From assembly GCF_002251735.1 (NCBI RefSeq), contig NZ_NOXS01000030.1:124001-188000 (forward strand): a stretch of DNA of 64,000 nt, in the 5' to 3' direction. The DNA is from Elstera cyanobacteriorum (GTDB lineage: Bacteria > Pseudomonadota > Alphaproteobacteria > Elsterales > Elsteraceae). How positions within the stretch are numbered: the first letter of the stretch is position 1; every line of letters begins with the position of its first letter. Shown one piece after another: positions 1 through 12,301 of this stretch. The translations under genes and the position numbers were made by a program. The notes beneath the pieces are model-generated. The model searched no databases. It was not told the origin of the DNA and saw only the letters and a program-made list of their open reading frames with translations.

Positions 1-5
1 GAGCG

Positions 6-2352
<2,347 letters not shown>

Positions 2353-2386
2353 GGCGCTCTCGCTCTCCCGTCAGCCGACCTTGGGG

Positions 2387-3915
<1,529 letters not shown>

Positions 3916-3916
<1 letters not shown>

Positions 3917-4485
3917 CAACCAACTCCCTTCATGGCGAGCTGCAAGCGCGTCAATTTAGTCTTCAACGAATGATCGATCAGCTTGGAGCCGATCTTGACG
4001 ACAAGGCCGCCGATCAACGACGGATCGACCTTTACGTCGACCATAACCTTCGACCCATACGACCCGGCGAGGGACGTTTTGATCTGATCGATCTGATAAT
4101 CCAGCAGCGGGACAGCGGCGGTCACTTCCGCCGTCACTTCCCCGCGCTTTTCAGCGAGGCGGGCCAAGAAGGCCGCAATCATCTGGGGCAGGCTGGCCAA
4201 GCGGCGATTTTCCGCCACGACGCCAACGAACCGGCGGACGAGATCCACTGCCCCGGCCTTTTCCAGCACGGCGCCAATCGCCTTGGTCTGATCGTCACGG
4301 CTCAGCACTGCGCTGGCGATCAGACGGCGCAGGTCCGCCGACTCGTCCAGCAGCGCCTTTAGCGCGCGCAAATCATTCGCCACGGCATCGAGCGCGCCTT
4401 GCGTCTCGGCCAAATCATAGAGGGCTACGGCATACCGCCCGGCAACGCCCGTCTGCTCTGTCGCCACCCCGGCTTGTCCTCTCAT
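3916..4485 (-). CDS. atpH: F1F0 ATP synthase subunit delta
   Basis: Delta subunit (OSCP homologue) joining F1 to the peripheral stalk. The N-terminal [16 protein letters not shown] and the C-terminal [20 protein letters not shown] segments are the two conserved family blocks. Drawn from the ATG at 4485 (189 residues). A GTG at 4467 is preceded by AGAGGA about nine bases away and would give a more typical N-terminus (183 residues), so the start is uncertain. It is the first gene of atpHAGD(C). The F0 genes are not here, as is usual in alphaproteobacteria. Confidence 0.95.
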
Positions 4486-4782
4486 TTGCGTCCCGGCGAG
4501 CGCGGTTGCGGCTCAAACCGAAATCTGGACAGGAACGTTACGCCTTACTCTCCCGGCAGGGCTGCCAAAAGATAAGACGCAAGCCCGCACGGAAACGCGT
4601 GTTTCCGCTCAGGCGGCGCTTCCTTAACACACCGTTTTTATGGATGCAACGCGCCATGACTGAGAAAAGAGACAGGATTTTGGCGAATCTCCACCCCTGC
4701 CAACGGCGGCAAGCGGTTAGAATGCCGCCAACGGCAGGCTAACCCACGGGGAAATCTTCCAGATTCGCGCTTGGCGGCGCCG
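4486..4782. promoter_or_regulatory. Intergenic region with presumed atp operon promoter
   Basis: This gap of about 300 bases separates atpH from the end of the tetR-type gene; both read leftwards, so it must hold the atp promoter. On the minus strand TTGCAT (4649-4644) and TTAAGG (4627-4622), 16 bases apart, are a possible -35/-10 pair. CGGAAAC-gcgt-GTTTCCG at 4590-4607 is a perfect palindrome between this promoter and atpH. GGCGGCA/TGCCGCC (4705-4711 and 4723-4729) could be a hairpin ending the upstream transcript. A 78-codon open frame at 4506-4742 on the plus strand has no support as a gene. Confidence 0.4.
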
Positions 4783-5490
4783 CTAAGCCGCCGTGCCCGG
4801 CAAATTCGCCGCAGGCTGGGCCGCCCCATCGGCCCGGTACATCCGCAGAAATTGTTCGACCGCATGACCGACTTGCCGCGTGATCGCCGCCGCTGTGTCC
4901 GGGTACGGCAGGCCCATGATGGCGTTCATCTGCGCATCGCGGATGACGAGATGGCAAAAATCCGCCGCCGCTTCTACCGGATCATCGGTGCGCAATACGC
5001 CGCGCCGCATTTGCTCGGCCAGATAGCCCGCCACCCGCTGCCGCCCCTGGATCGGCCCTGATTCGTAGAAGACCTGCGCGAGTTCGGGGAACTGCAAGGC
5101 TTCGGCAATCACCGTGCGCATCGCCGCCACCGTATCGTCGGCAACAAGAACCGACAGCAGCCGGGTACCATGCTCGGTCAGCGCTTCCCCGACCGGGCGG
5201 CTATGCACATCGGGATGATCGAACAGGCCGGTCATCATCTCGCAGCGATGGGTGACGATGGCCTGAAACAGCCCCGCCTTATTGCCGAACATATCGTAAA
5301 GGGTGGAGAGCGAGCCGCCCGACAGGCGCACCACATCATTCAGGCTGGTCGCGCCATAGCCTTTTTCGACGAACAACTGCGTTGCCGCCTGCATGATCGC
5401 TTCGCGTCGTGCTTCCCGCCGAGACGGTTTTGCACCGCGCGCCAAGCCTGCCACCGCTGCAATGGCCTTGCCGACCCGACACTCTGACAT
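4783..5490 (-). CDS. TetR/AcrR family transcriptional regulator
   Basis: A 235-residue repressor with the N-terminal TetR DNA-binding domain. The helix-turn-helix covers about residues 48-68 (TSLNDVVRLSGGSLSTLYDM) and is followed by FGNKAGLF. The C-terminal half is the ligand-binding and dimerisation domain of the efflux-regulator type. The ATG at 5490 has GAGGGGAC upstream. It is divergent from an RND efflux operon, with a palindromic operator in the gap, so it most likely represses that pump and itself. The inducer cannot be told from sequence. Confidence 0.93.
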   Translation of the reverse strand: MSECRVGKAIAAVAGLARGAKPSRREARREAIMQAATQLFVEKGYGATSLNDVVRLSGGSLSTLYDMFGNKAGLFQAIVTHRCEMMTGLFDHPDVHSRPVGEALTEHGTRLLSVLVADDTVAAMRTVIAEALQFPELAQVFYESGPIQGRQRVAGYLAEQMRRGVLRTDDPVEAAADFCHLVIRDAQMNAIMGLPYPDTAAAITRQVGHAVEQFLRMYRADGAAQPAANLPGTAA

Positions 5491-5545
5491 AAGTCCCCTC
5501 TACCGCCCCCGAGCAAAAAATTTTGCCGCCCCCTTCAGGACTGCC

Positions 5546-5574
5546 TTGACCGGAAGTGTAATCACTATTACACA
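5546..5574 (+). promoter_or_regulatory. Efflux operon promoter with TetR-type operator
   Basis: GTGTAAT-cact-ATTACAC at 5556-5573 is a perfect 7+7 palindrome with a 4-base spacer, in the divergent gap between the tetR-type gene and the RND operon. It lies between a possible -35 box TTGACC (5546-5551) and a -10-like TACACA (5569-5574) spaced 17 bases, so a bound repressor would block the plus-strand promoter. Its place and symmetry fit a TetR-family operator; binding itself is inferred. Confidence 0.65.
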
Positions 5575-5658
5575 TAGACGCAAGATCAGAGGGACTCCGC
5601 TTCTTACCCCTTTCGGTATCGTCCCCGTCCACGGTCTCTGTCAAGGAAGGTTCTGACG

Positions 5659-6777
5659 ATGGCGCGTTTCACGCTCCAAACCCTGCCCGCTGCCCGCCTG
5701 TTGGCCGGGGCATTGATCGTTCTGCCGCTGCTCGCGGCCTGCTCCGAAGAAAAGAAGGAGCATGCCGAAGAAGTGCGCCCCGTGCGGGTGCAGCCGGTGG
5801 CCTTCGAAACCGGGCGGGAGACCCTGAAACTGGCGGGCACGCTCGCCCCGCGTCTCGAAGCGCCGCTGGCCTTCCAGGTCACGGGCAAGCTCGCCAGCCG
5901 CCCGGTGGAAATCGGCACCCGGATTGTGCCGGGGCAAGTGATCGGCAAGCTCGAACCGGAAGATTTTGCCCTGCAATTGCGCCGCGCCCAAGCGCAGGTC
6001 GCCTCGTCGGAAGCCGATCTGGCCCGCTTGCAGGCCGATCTCAAGCGCTATGAGGCGCTGAAAACCAGCATGGTCTTTACCCAAGCGACCTATGACCAGC
6101 GCGCCGCCGCCGCCGCCGTGGCGCAGCAGACGTTGATCGGTGCCCGCAGCCAAGTTGCCATTGCCGAACGCCAGATGGGTTACACTACGCTCACCGCCGA
6201 TCATGGCGGCGTCGTCACGGCGGTTCTCGCCGAACCGGGCCAGGTGGTCGCGGCGGGGCAAGCAATCGTGCGCGTCGCGCGCGATGAAGAGCTAGAGGTA
6301 TCCGTTCCCATCCCGGAAAACCGGTTGGCCGAAGCCCGCGCGGCCCAGGATGCCCGCGTTAGCCTGTGGGCGGAACCGGAGAAAGCCTATCGGGTGCAGT
6401 TGCGCGAACTCGCCGCCAGCGCCGATCCGCAGACGCGCACCTATCTGGCCAAATACACGCTGCTCGACCGCCCGCAAGGCGGCAAAATGGGCATGACGGC
6501 CACGCTGATGCTGGCGAAGGGCGATGCACAGGCGGTCGCCGCCCTGCCGCTATCCTCCCTGTTCCAGCAGGGCGATAAGCCTGCCGTTTGGGTCGTCGAT
6601 GCCGCCAAAGGCGCCGTCACGCTGAAACCAGTCACCGTCGCCGCCTATCATCAAGATGCGGTGCTGCTGGCCGGTGGAGTGAAGGACGGCGAGTTAGTAG
6701 TGACCGCCGGGGTCCATCGCATCGATCCGGGCATCAAGGTCCGCATTCTGGGCGCCGTACCGGGGAAGGGCCAGTAA
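5659..6777 (+). CDS. RND efflux periplasmic adaptor lipoprotein
   Basis: Membrane-fusion protein linking the inner-membrane RND pump to an outer-membrane channel. The 372-residue product has a lipoprotein signal ending in the lipobox LLAAC (Cys 28), a split biotinyl-lipoyl domain, a coiled-coil hairpin (about residues 100-160), then beta-barrel and membrane-proximal domains. The ATG has AAGGAAGG upstream. It is one base away from the permease gene and lies downstream of the palindromic operator. No outer-membrane channel gene follows, so a shared TolC-like channel is assumed. Confidence 0.93.
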   Translation: MARFTLQTLPAARLLAGALIVLPLLAACSEEKKEHAEEVRPVRVQPVAFETGRETLKLAGTLAPRLEAPLAFQVTGKLASRPVEIGTRIVPGQVIGKLEPEDFALQLRRAQAQVASSEADLARLQADLKRYEALKTSMVFTQATYDQRAAAAAVAQQTLIGARSQVAIAERQMGYTTLTADHGGVVTAVLAEPGQVVAAGQAIVRVARDEELEVSVPIPENRLAEARAAQDARVSLWAEPEKAYRVQLRELAASADPQTRTYLAKYTLLDRPQGGKMGMTATLMLAKGDAQAVAALPLSSLFQQGDKPAVWVVDAAKGAVTLKPVTVAAYHQDAVLLAGGVKDGELVVTAGVHRIDPGIKVRILGAVPGKGQ

Positions 6778-6778
6778 G

Positions 6779-9700
6779 ATGAGCGACCGGTTCAATCTGT
6801 CCGCCTGGGCGCTGCGCCATCAGACCCTGGTGCTATTCTTTATGCTGATCCTCGGCGTTGCCGGGACCCTGGCCTACCTTGGCCTTGGGCGGCAGGAAGA
6901 CCCGGATTTCACCATCAAGACCGTCGTGATCCAGGCCTTCTGGCCGGGCGCCACCGCGCGGGAGATGGAGCTTCAGGTCACCGATAAGATCGAAAAGAAG
7001 CTTCAGGAGCTTGCCTATTTCGATAATGCCGTCAGCTATTCGAAGCCCGGCGAAACCCTGATCAAGCTGACCTTCGCCGATTATACGCCGCCCAAAGAAG
7101 TCCCGAACCTATTCTATCAGCTTCGGAAGAAGCTCGGCGACATGCAGCGCACCCTGCCAAGCGGGGTGCAGGGGCCGTTCGTGAACGACGAGTTCGGCGA
7201 TACCTTCGGCATCATCTATGCCTTTTCCGCCGATGGCTTCAACCTCGCGGAGCTGAAGAAGTATGTGGAAGACGTGCGCCAGCAATTGCTGACCATCAAA
7301 CTGGTCGGCAAGGTCGAGCTGTATGGGACGCAGGACGAAAAGATTTTCGTCGAATTCTCCCACACCAAACTCGCCACCCTTGGCATTACCCCCAATCAGA
7401 TTTTCGACGCGCTGCAGCGGCAAGCCGCCGTCGCCCCGGCAGGGATCATCGAAACCGCCAAGGAACGGATTTCCCTGCGCGTCGAGAACGGTTTTGCATC
7501 GCTGGACGATGTCCGCAACGTCCCCATCGTCGCCAATGGCCGCGTGCAGACCCTGGGCGATATTGCCGAGGTCAGCCGGGGCTATGAAGACCCGATGACC
7601 TTCCAGATGCGCTTTAACGGCAAGCCGGTGATCGGTATTGGCCTATCAATGGCGCCGGGCGGCAATATCATCGACATGGGCAAGGCCGTCGATGCCAAGA
7701 TGGCCAAGATTAAGACCCAGCTTCCGCACGGGATCGACATCGAACAGGTCGCCGCCCAACCAAAGGTTGTCGATGCCTCGATCTCCGAATTCGTGAAGTC
7801 TTTGGGCGAAGCCCTGGCCATCGTGCTGGCCGTCAGCTTCATCAGCCTGGGGTTCCGCACGGGCATCGTCGTAGCCCTCTCGGTACCGCTGGTGTTGGCT
7901 GTGACCTTCCTGATCATGCAGATGATCGGCATCAACCTGCACCGTATCTCGCTCGGCGCATTGATCATCGCCCTCGGCCTGCTGGTCGATGACGCCATCA
8001 TCGCGGTTGAAATGATGATGCTGAAACTGGAAGAAGGCTATGACCGGGTAAAGGCCGCCACTTTCGCCTTCACCTCCACCGCCTTTCCGATGCTCACCGG
8101 CACTATCGTCACCGCCGCCGGGTTCGTGCCGGTCGGTTTCGCCAAATCCGCCGTGGCCGAATATACCAATGCGATCTTCTGGGTAACGGCGATTGCGCTG
8201 GGGATTTCCTGGGTAGTGGCCGTGTTGTTCACCCCCTACCTCGGCTATAAGCTGCTGCCGGAGTTTAAAGACCGCGCCCACGGCGGCCATGATCCGCATG
8301 ATACCAAGCTCTATCACGCCCTGCGCGCGGTGGTGACCTTCTGCGTGCGGTGGCGGAAATCGGTACTGGTCGTGACGCTGGCGATCTTCGTCGCCTCCGT
8401 CGTCGGCTTCGGCAAGGTGGCGCAGCAGTTCTTCCCCTCCGCCTCGCGCCCGGAACTGATGGTTGATGTGCGCCTGCCCGGCGGCGGGTCCATCGCCGCG
8501 ACCCAGGCCACGGTCGAACGGGTGGAAGCCCTGCTGAAGGACGATCCGAATGTCGCCTATTACACGTCCTACGTCGGGGCAGGGACGCCGCGTTTCTATC
8601 TGCCGCTGAACCCGGAGTTGCGTCAGTCGAATTTCGGTCAGTTCGTCATTATGACCAAGGGCCTTAAGGAACGCGAAATCGTCGTCAAAAAGCTAGAAAC
8701 CGCGTTTGCCAACGAGTTCCCAGAAGGGTTACTGCGCGTGGCGCGTCTCGAAAACGGCCCGCCGGTCGGCTTCCCCATCCAGTTCCGCGTCCTCGGTTCC
8801 GACCCGGCGCAAATCCGCGAGATCGCCTATCGGGTCCGCGATACAATGCGCGCCAATCCGCATACGGCGAATGTGAACCTGGAATGGAACGAGCTGTCGA
8901 AGACCGTGAAGCTCGAGGTCGATCACAAGAAGGCCCGCGCCCTGGGGGTTAACCCGCAGGATCTCTCGACCACGCTCTATACGCTGCTCTCGGGCCTCAA
9001 CGTCGCGCAGTTCCGCGAGGGGACGGAGTTGATTTCCGTCGTCGCCCGCGCCGTTCCGGCCGAACGCCTGTCGCTGACCGACCTTGAGGGCATCAACGTC
9101 GGCACCGCAACCGGCGGCTCCATCAGCCTCGCCCAGATCGCCACGGTCAAATACGAGCTGGAAGAGCCGATCCTGTGGCGCCGTAACCGCGAGACGATGA
9201 TCAACGTCCGCGCCGATATTTGGGACGGCACGCAGGCCCCCGTCGTCACTGCGCAAATCAACCCGCAGCTCGACGCCATCCGCGCGACCCTGCCCGACGG
9301 TTACCGCATCGACGTGGGCGGCGCCGTAGAAGAAAGCGCCAAGGGCCAGAACTCCATCAACGCCATGATGCCCTTGATGCTGATGATCATGCTGACGACG
9401 CTGATGATCCAGCTCCAGTCCTTCCAACGCTTGATTATCGTCTTCCTGACGGCGCCGCTGGGGATCATCGGCGTCACGGCGGCGCTGCTGATCTCCGGCA
9501 TGCCCTTCGGCTTCGTCGCCATGCTGGGGACCATCGCGCTTGCCGGGATGATCATGCGTAACTCGGTCATCCTGGTCGATCAGATCGAACAGGATGTGCG
9601 GGCCGGGCACGCGCTGTGGGATGCCATCATCGACGCCACCGTGCGCCGCGCCCGCCCCATCGCCCTGACCGCCGCTGCCGCCATTCTGGCCATGGTGCCG

Positions 9701-9925
9701 CTGTCGTTCAGCGCCTTCTGGGGGCCGATGGCCGTGTCGATCATGGGCGGCCTTGCCGTGGCGACGCTGTTGACGCTGCTGTTCCTCCCGGCGCTCTACG
9801 CCGCTTGGTTCCGCGCCAAGCCCGTGGTGGCGGAAGACCCGATGGACGATATACGCCGCCGGGCGCTGGCCCATGTCCCGGCGCTCGCCGCCCCGGGGGT
9901 CGCCAGCAGCCGCCCGGCAGAATAG
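6779..9925 (+). CDS. RND multidrug efflux permease
   Basis: Inner-membrane proton-driven exporter of 1048 residues, the full AcrB-type length. The first membrane segment is LVLFFMLILGVAGTLAYL, followed by a large periplasmic loop. The proton-relay Asp pair in membrane segment 4 is present at about residues 404-405 (GLLVDDAIIAVE). A second periplasmic loop and the C-terminal membrane bundle follow. It starts one base after the adaptor gene stop, so the two are co-translated. Substrates cannot be read from sequence; the subgroup resembles adaptor-plus-single-permease pumps controlled by a divergent TetR protein. Confidence 0.95.
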   Translation: MSDRFNLSAWALRHQTLVLFFMLILGVAGTLAYLGLGRQEDPDFTIKTVVIQAFWPGATAREMELQVTDKIEKKLQELAYFDNAVSYSKPGETLIKLTFADYTPPKEVPNLFYQLRKKLGDMQRTLPSGVQGPFVNDEFGDTFGIIYAFSADGFNLAELKKYVEDVRQQLLTIKLVGKVELYGTQDEKIFVEFSHTKLATLGITPNQIFDALQRQAAVAPAGIIETAKERISLRVENGFASLDDVRNVPIVANGRVQTLGDIAEVSRGYEDPMTFQMRFNGKPVIGIGLSMAPGGNIIDMGKAVDAKMAKIKTQLPHGIDIEQVAAQPKVVDASISEFVKSLGEALAIVLAVSFISLGFRTGIVVALSVPLVLAVTFLIMQMIGINLHRISLGALIIALGLLVDDAIIAVEMMMLKLEEGYDRVKAATFAFTSTAFPMLTGTIVTAAGFVPVGFAKSAVAEYTNAIFWVTAIALGISWVVAVLFTPYLGYKLLPEFKDRAHGGHDPHDTKLYHALRAVVTFCVRWRKSVLVVTLAIFVASVVGFGKVAQQFFPSASRPELMVDVRLPGGGSIAATQATVERVEALLKDDPNVAYYTSYVGAGTPRFYLPLNPELRQSNFGQFVIMTKGLKEREIVVKKLETAFANEFPEGLLRVARLENGPPVGFPIQFRVLGSDPAQIREIAYRVRDTMRANPHTANVNLEWNELSKTVKLEVDHKKARALGVNPQDLSTTLYTLLSGLNVAQFREGTELISVVARAVPAERLSLTDLEGINVGTATGGSISLAQIATVKYELEEPILWRRNRETMINVRADIWDGTQAPVVTAQINPQLDAIRATLPDGYRIDVGGAVEESAKGQNSINAMMPLMLMIMLTTLMIQLQSFQRLIIVFLTAPLGIIGVTAALLISGMPFGFVAMLGTIALAGMIMRNSVILVDQIEQDVRAGHALWDAIIDATVRRARPIALTAAAAILAMVPLSFSAFWGPMAVSIMGGLAVATLLTLLFLPALYAAWFRAKPVVAEDPMDDIRRRALAHVPALAAPGVASSRPAE

Positions 9926-9949
9926 TTACCCCTGCGTAACCCCAAAGCC

Positions 9950-9984
9950 GCGCCTGCGCCGGTCCCAGACTTGCGCAGGCGCAA
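9950..9984. terminator. Strong inverted repeat after efflux operon
   Basis: GCGCCTGCGC (9950-9959) and GCGCAGGCGC (9973-9982) are perfect 10-base arms around a 13-base loop, in the gap between the RND permease and the FrnE-like gene. The right arm is itself part of a second palindrome, TTGCGC-ag-GCGCAA (9971-9984). No T-run follows, so this may be a terminator that is not of the classical type, or an operator for the next gene, whose ATG is 22 bases further on. Confidence 0.45.
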
Positions 9985-10006
9985 GAAACGGCGTTAACTC
10001 GGGGGC

Positions 10007-10666
10007 ATGAGCGAACTGCCATCCAATCTTTTGGTCGTCGATTTCGTTGCCGATTACGTCTGCCCCTGGTGCTGGATCGGGCGCTATCGGCTGGAAGAGG
10101 CGCTGAACCATCTGCGCGAAACCAAGCCCGATCTTGCGGTGCGCATCTCCCTGCGGCCCTTCGAATTGAACCCGGATATACCGCCCGAAGGCATGGAGCG
10201 GGTCGCCTATGCCGAAGCGAAATTTGGGTCGGTCGAACGGGCGCAGGCGATGTGGGCGCGCGTCGCCTCCGTCGCCGCCATGGACGGGCTGGAGATGAAA
10301 TTCGAGGATATCGGCCGCCAACCGAACACCATCGACGCGCATCGGCTCGTCGCCTGGGCCGGAACCAAAGGCCGGGGGCTGGCGCTATCGGCGCGGCTCT
10401 ATCCGGCCTTCTTCCGCGAAGGGGCGGACTTGGGGGATAAGGACATCCTTGCCGGTCTTGCCGCCGAGGTTGGCCTGCCGCGTGACGAAGCCGCGGCCTT
10501 CCTCGCCTCCGACATCGGGGTGGAGGATACCCGCCAGATGGAAGAAGCCGGGCGACGGGGCGGGATCGACGGGGTGCCGGTCTATCTCTTCAACCGCAAA
10601 ACCTCCGTCATCGGCGCCCAACCGCTCGACCGGTTGTTGGAGGCAATCGATCAGGCGCTGGCTTAG
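10007..10666 (+). CDS. DsbA-family oxidoreductase (FrnE-like)
   Basis: A 219-residue thioredoxin-fold protein of the DsbA/FrnE (2-hydroxychromene-2-carboxylate isomerase-like) group. The redox motif CPWC is at residues 19-22 (DYVCPWCWIG), the helical insert lies in the middle, and the cis-Pro loop GVPVYLFN is near the C-terminus. No signal peptide is seen, which fits a cytoplasmic FrnE-type protein rather than periplasmic DsbA. It is convergent with the vapC-type gene, four bases away. The role in thiol redox or polyketide-like chemistry is not known. Confidence 0.85.
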   Translation: MSELPSNLLVVDFVADYVCPWCWIGRYRLEEALNHLRETKPDLAVRISLRPFELNPDIPPEGMERVAYAEAKFGSVERAQAMWARVASVAAMDGLEMKFEDIGRQPNTIDAHRLVAWAGTKGRGLALSARLYPAFFREGADLGDKDILAGLAAEVGLPRDEAAAFLASDIGVEDTRQMEEAGRRGGIDGVPVYLFNRKTSVIGAQPLDRLLEAIDQALA

Positions 10667-10669
10667 CGC

Positions 10670-11053
10670 TTACCAAAGTCTCGGAACGATCCCGTCAAAC
10701 ACAGTGTCCGCCGAAACCAGCGGAATACGGAGGTGTTTGGCGGTCGCGGCCAGGAAGCGATCAAAGGGGTCGCGGTGCGGCCAGTCCAGCCGGCCTGCCA
10801 GCAGGCATACCTCCGGTGGCAAACCAGCGGCGCACGCCCCTTGCACGGCTAAAAGTCCCGGTAACTGATCGAGAAAAGGTACCATTTCCGGCCATTTCCC
10901 GAGCCGGACTTTCTGAGCAATTTCAAAAAAGCTGATTGGACTGACGTAGACCTGCTGTGCCGCCTCAATCGCCGTGAGTGCGGAGGCCGACAAACGGGCT
11001 GATCCGGTCAGCGTCCAAGCCCAGACATGGGTATCCAGTAGCAGCGCCGTCAC
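10670..11053 (-). CDS. VapC-type PIN-domain ribonuclease toxin
   Basis: A 127-residue PIN domain with the expected acidic residues: Asp7 (LLLDTH), Glu44 (SFFEIAQK), Asp94/Asp97 (RDPFDRFLAA) and Asp115 (VSADTVF). Such toxins cleave RNA, often tRNA. The start is taken as GTG at 11053, whose first bases overlap the antitoxin stop (GTGA); another GTG at 11068 would add five residues. It is the second gene of the pair, as expected for vapBC. The four acidic positions look intact, so the toxin is probably active. Confidence 0.9.
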   Translation of the reverse strand: MTALLLDTHVWAWTLTGSARLSASALTAIEAAQQVYVSPISFFEIAQKVRLGKWPEMVPFLDQLPGLLAVQGACAAGLPPEVCLLAGRLDWPHRDPFDRFLAATAKHLRIPLVSADTVFDGIVPRLW

Positions 11054-11283
11054 GCTGGCCCTTCCCACTCGGCCAGCTCATCGGGCGCCATTGGCTCCAG
11101 AAAATCCGGTCCGGGGCCTAGGTCCGCCGACAAAACACCAAACTTAAATCGCTGCGGGATAACCGGCACCAGTCGGACGACCGGCGTGCTCCCCCGGGCG
11201 ATGATCACCTCCTCGCCGTTCAGCGCCGCTTCAATCAAGCGGGACAGTTGGGTTTTCGCGGTATGGACTGTCACTTGTGGCAT
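11050..11283 (-). CDS. VapB-type antitoxin (Phd/YefM fold)
   Basis: A 77-residue protein with a Phd/YefM-type DNA-binding N-terminus (MPQVTVHTAKTQLSRLIEAA, then GEEVIIARGSTPVVRLVP) and an acidic tail (PDELAEWEGPA) that would cover the toxin. The ATG at 11283 is chosen because AGGAG stands a few bases upstream; a longer frame to 11343 runs through the operator and is not credible. The four-base overlap with the toxin gene couples their translation. Confidence 0.9.
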   Translation of the reverse strand: MPQVTVHTAKTQLSRLIEAALNGEEVIIARGSTPVVRLVPVIPQRFKFGVLSADLGPGPDFLEPMAPDELAEWEGPA

Positions 11284-11296
11284 GGGCACGCTCCTA

Positions 11297-11313
11297 TTAG
11301 CTAACTTAGCTAA
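11297..11313 (-). promoter_or_regulatory. Twin-palindrome operator of the vapBC-type pair
   Basis: TTAGCTAA occurs twice (11297-11304 and 11306-11313) with one base between. Each unit is itself an 8-base palindrome, so this is a tandem symmetric site ending 13 bases upstream of the antitoxin ATG. It is AT-rich amid GC-rich DNA. Phd-type antitoxins, alone or with toxin, bind such repeats to repress their own operon; the binding here is inferred. Confidence 0.7.
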
Positions 11314-11335
11314 AGCATATCCATTTGACCAGCCT

Positions 11336-12301
11336 CTACCCACGCCGATAGCGCGGCAACCACTGATTGAGTGCCAGGAAACGGTCCAGGCGGTCGCTGT
11401 CTTTTGCCAAGGTCGTGCGGGCGAGGGCTTCGAGCCGCGTCAGGGTTTCCGGGCGGGCATCGTCGAGGGCGGCGGGCTGGCCGGTCAGATCGACCTGAAA
11501 GCGGAAATGCGTGTCCCCCGCCATTTCGGCCGCTTGGCTATCGATAATCTCTGACGAGGCATCAAGGATCACATCGCTGATCGGCCGCGCCCAGCCCGCG
11601 AGGCCCCAGTTCTTGGCCTGGGTATACTGCAAGGGGTGCGTCTGTCGCCCAGTCCCCAGCGAGAGAATAAGATAGCCGCTGGCGCCGGGATAAAGGTCCA
11701 TCGCGGCAGAGAGGGCGCAGAGCGTTGGGTTCGCCGCGAAAACGCTGCCGTCGATCAATGCGTGGGAGGTACCGTCGCCTGACCGGATCAGTGCCGGTTC
11801 GAAATAGGTCGGCGCGGCACAGGTCGCGCGGCAAAGGTCGGCCAGCCGATAATCTTTCGCCGGGTCCGCCGCCTGCCAGGAGCGAAACAGCACCGCCGCC
11901 CGCCGCTCGATATCATAGGCCGTCAGCATCAGGGCGGGCAGCGTCACATCGGATAAGCGGGCATCGCCGAAGGTTTCGGCCAGTACCCGTTCAAGGAAGC
12001 GGGCGTCGTATTTCTCGTCGGCGACGCCGTTCATCGTCCCCAATGCCCGCCACAGGGAGCGCCCAAAAATGCGTGGCCCGGCGCGATGGTAGATGGACAT
12101 GACATCCGCCGCTGCCACCGGCTTTCCCGGTCGCAGCAGCGCAGCGGCGATGATCCCGCCGGTGGAGGTTCCGGCGATCAGGTCGAACCCGGTCCCCGCC
12201 GGGGTGCCGCTGCGCTCCTCCAGCACCGACAGAAACGTCGCCGCGAGAAGGCCCCGCATGCCGCCGCCGTCAATCGTTAGAATCCGGGGATACCCACGCA
12301 T
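11336..12301 (-). CDS. Patatin-like phospholipase
   Basis: A 321-residue acyl hydrolase with the complete patatin active site: oxyanion loop DGGGMRG (about residues 11-17), nucleophile elbow GTSTG with Ser46, and the partner Asp184 in LIDGS. Such enzymes cleave phospholipid acyl chains. The start ATG at 12301 shares its first base with the stop of the upstream GT39-like gene (TGATG), so the two proteins are probably made together. No signal peptide is seen. A link to membrane lipid or glycolipid turnover is plausible, but the substrate is unknown. Confidence 0.9.
   Translation of the reverse strand: MRGYPRILTIDGGGMRGLLAATFLSVLEERSGTPAGTGFDLIAGTSTGGIIAAALLRPGKPVAAADVMSIYHRAGPRIFGRSLWRALGTMNGVADEKYDARFLERVLAETFGDARLSDVTLPALMLTAYDIERRAAVLFRSWQAADPAKDYRLADLCRATCAAPTYFEPALIRSGDGTSHALIDGSVFAANPTLCALSAAMDLYPGASGYLILSLGTGRQTHPLQYTQAKNWGLAGWARPISDVILDASSEIIDSQAAEMAGDTHFRFQVDLTGQPAALDDARPETLTRLEALARTTLAKDSDRLDRFLALNQWLPRYRRG

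Noticed and set aside
4506-4742. 78-codon plus-strand open frame in the atp upstream gap
   Set aside because: The region must hold the atp promoter; the frame has no ribosome site and the peptide is basic and low-complexity.
11336-12301. Patatin GTSTG protein as a CBASS effector (CapV)
   Set aside because: No cyclase (CD-NTase), Cap2/Cap3 or other defence gene lies beside it; the neighbour is a GT39-like membrane protein.
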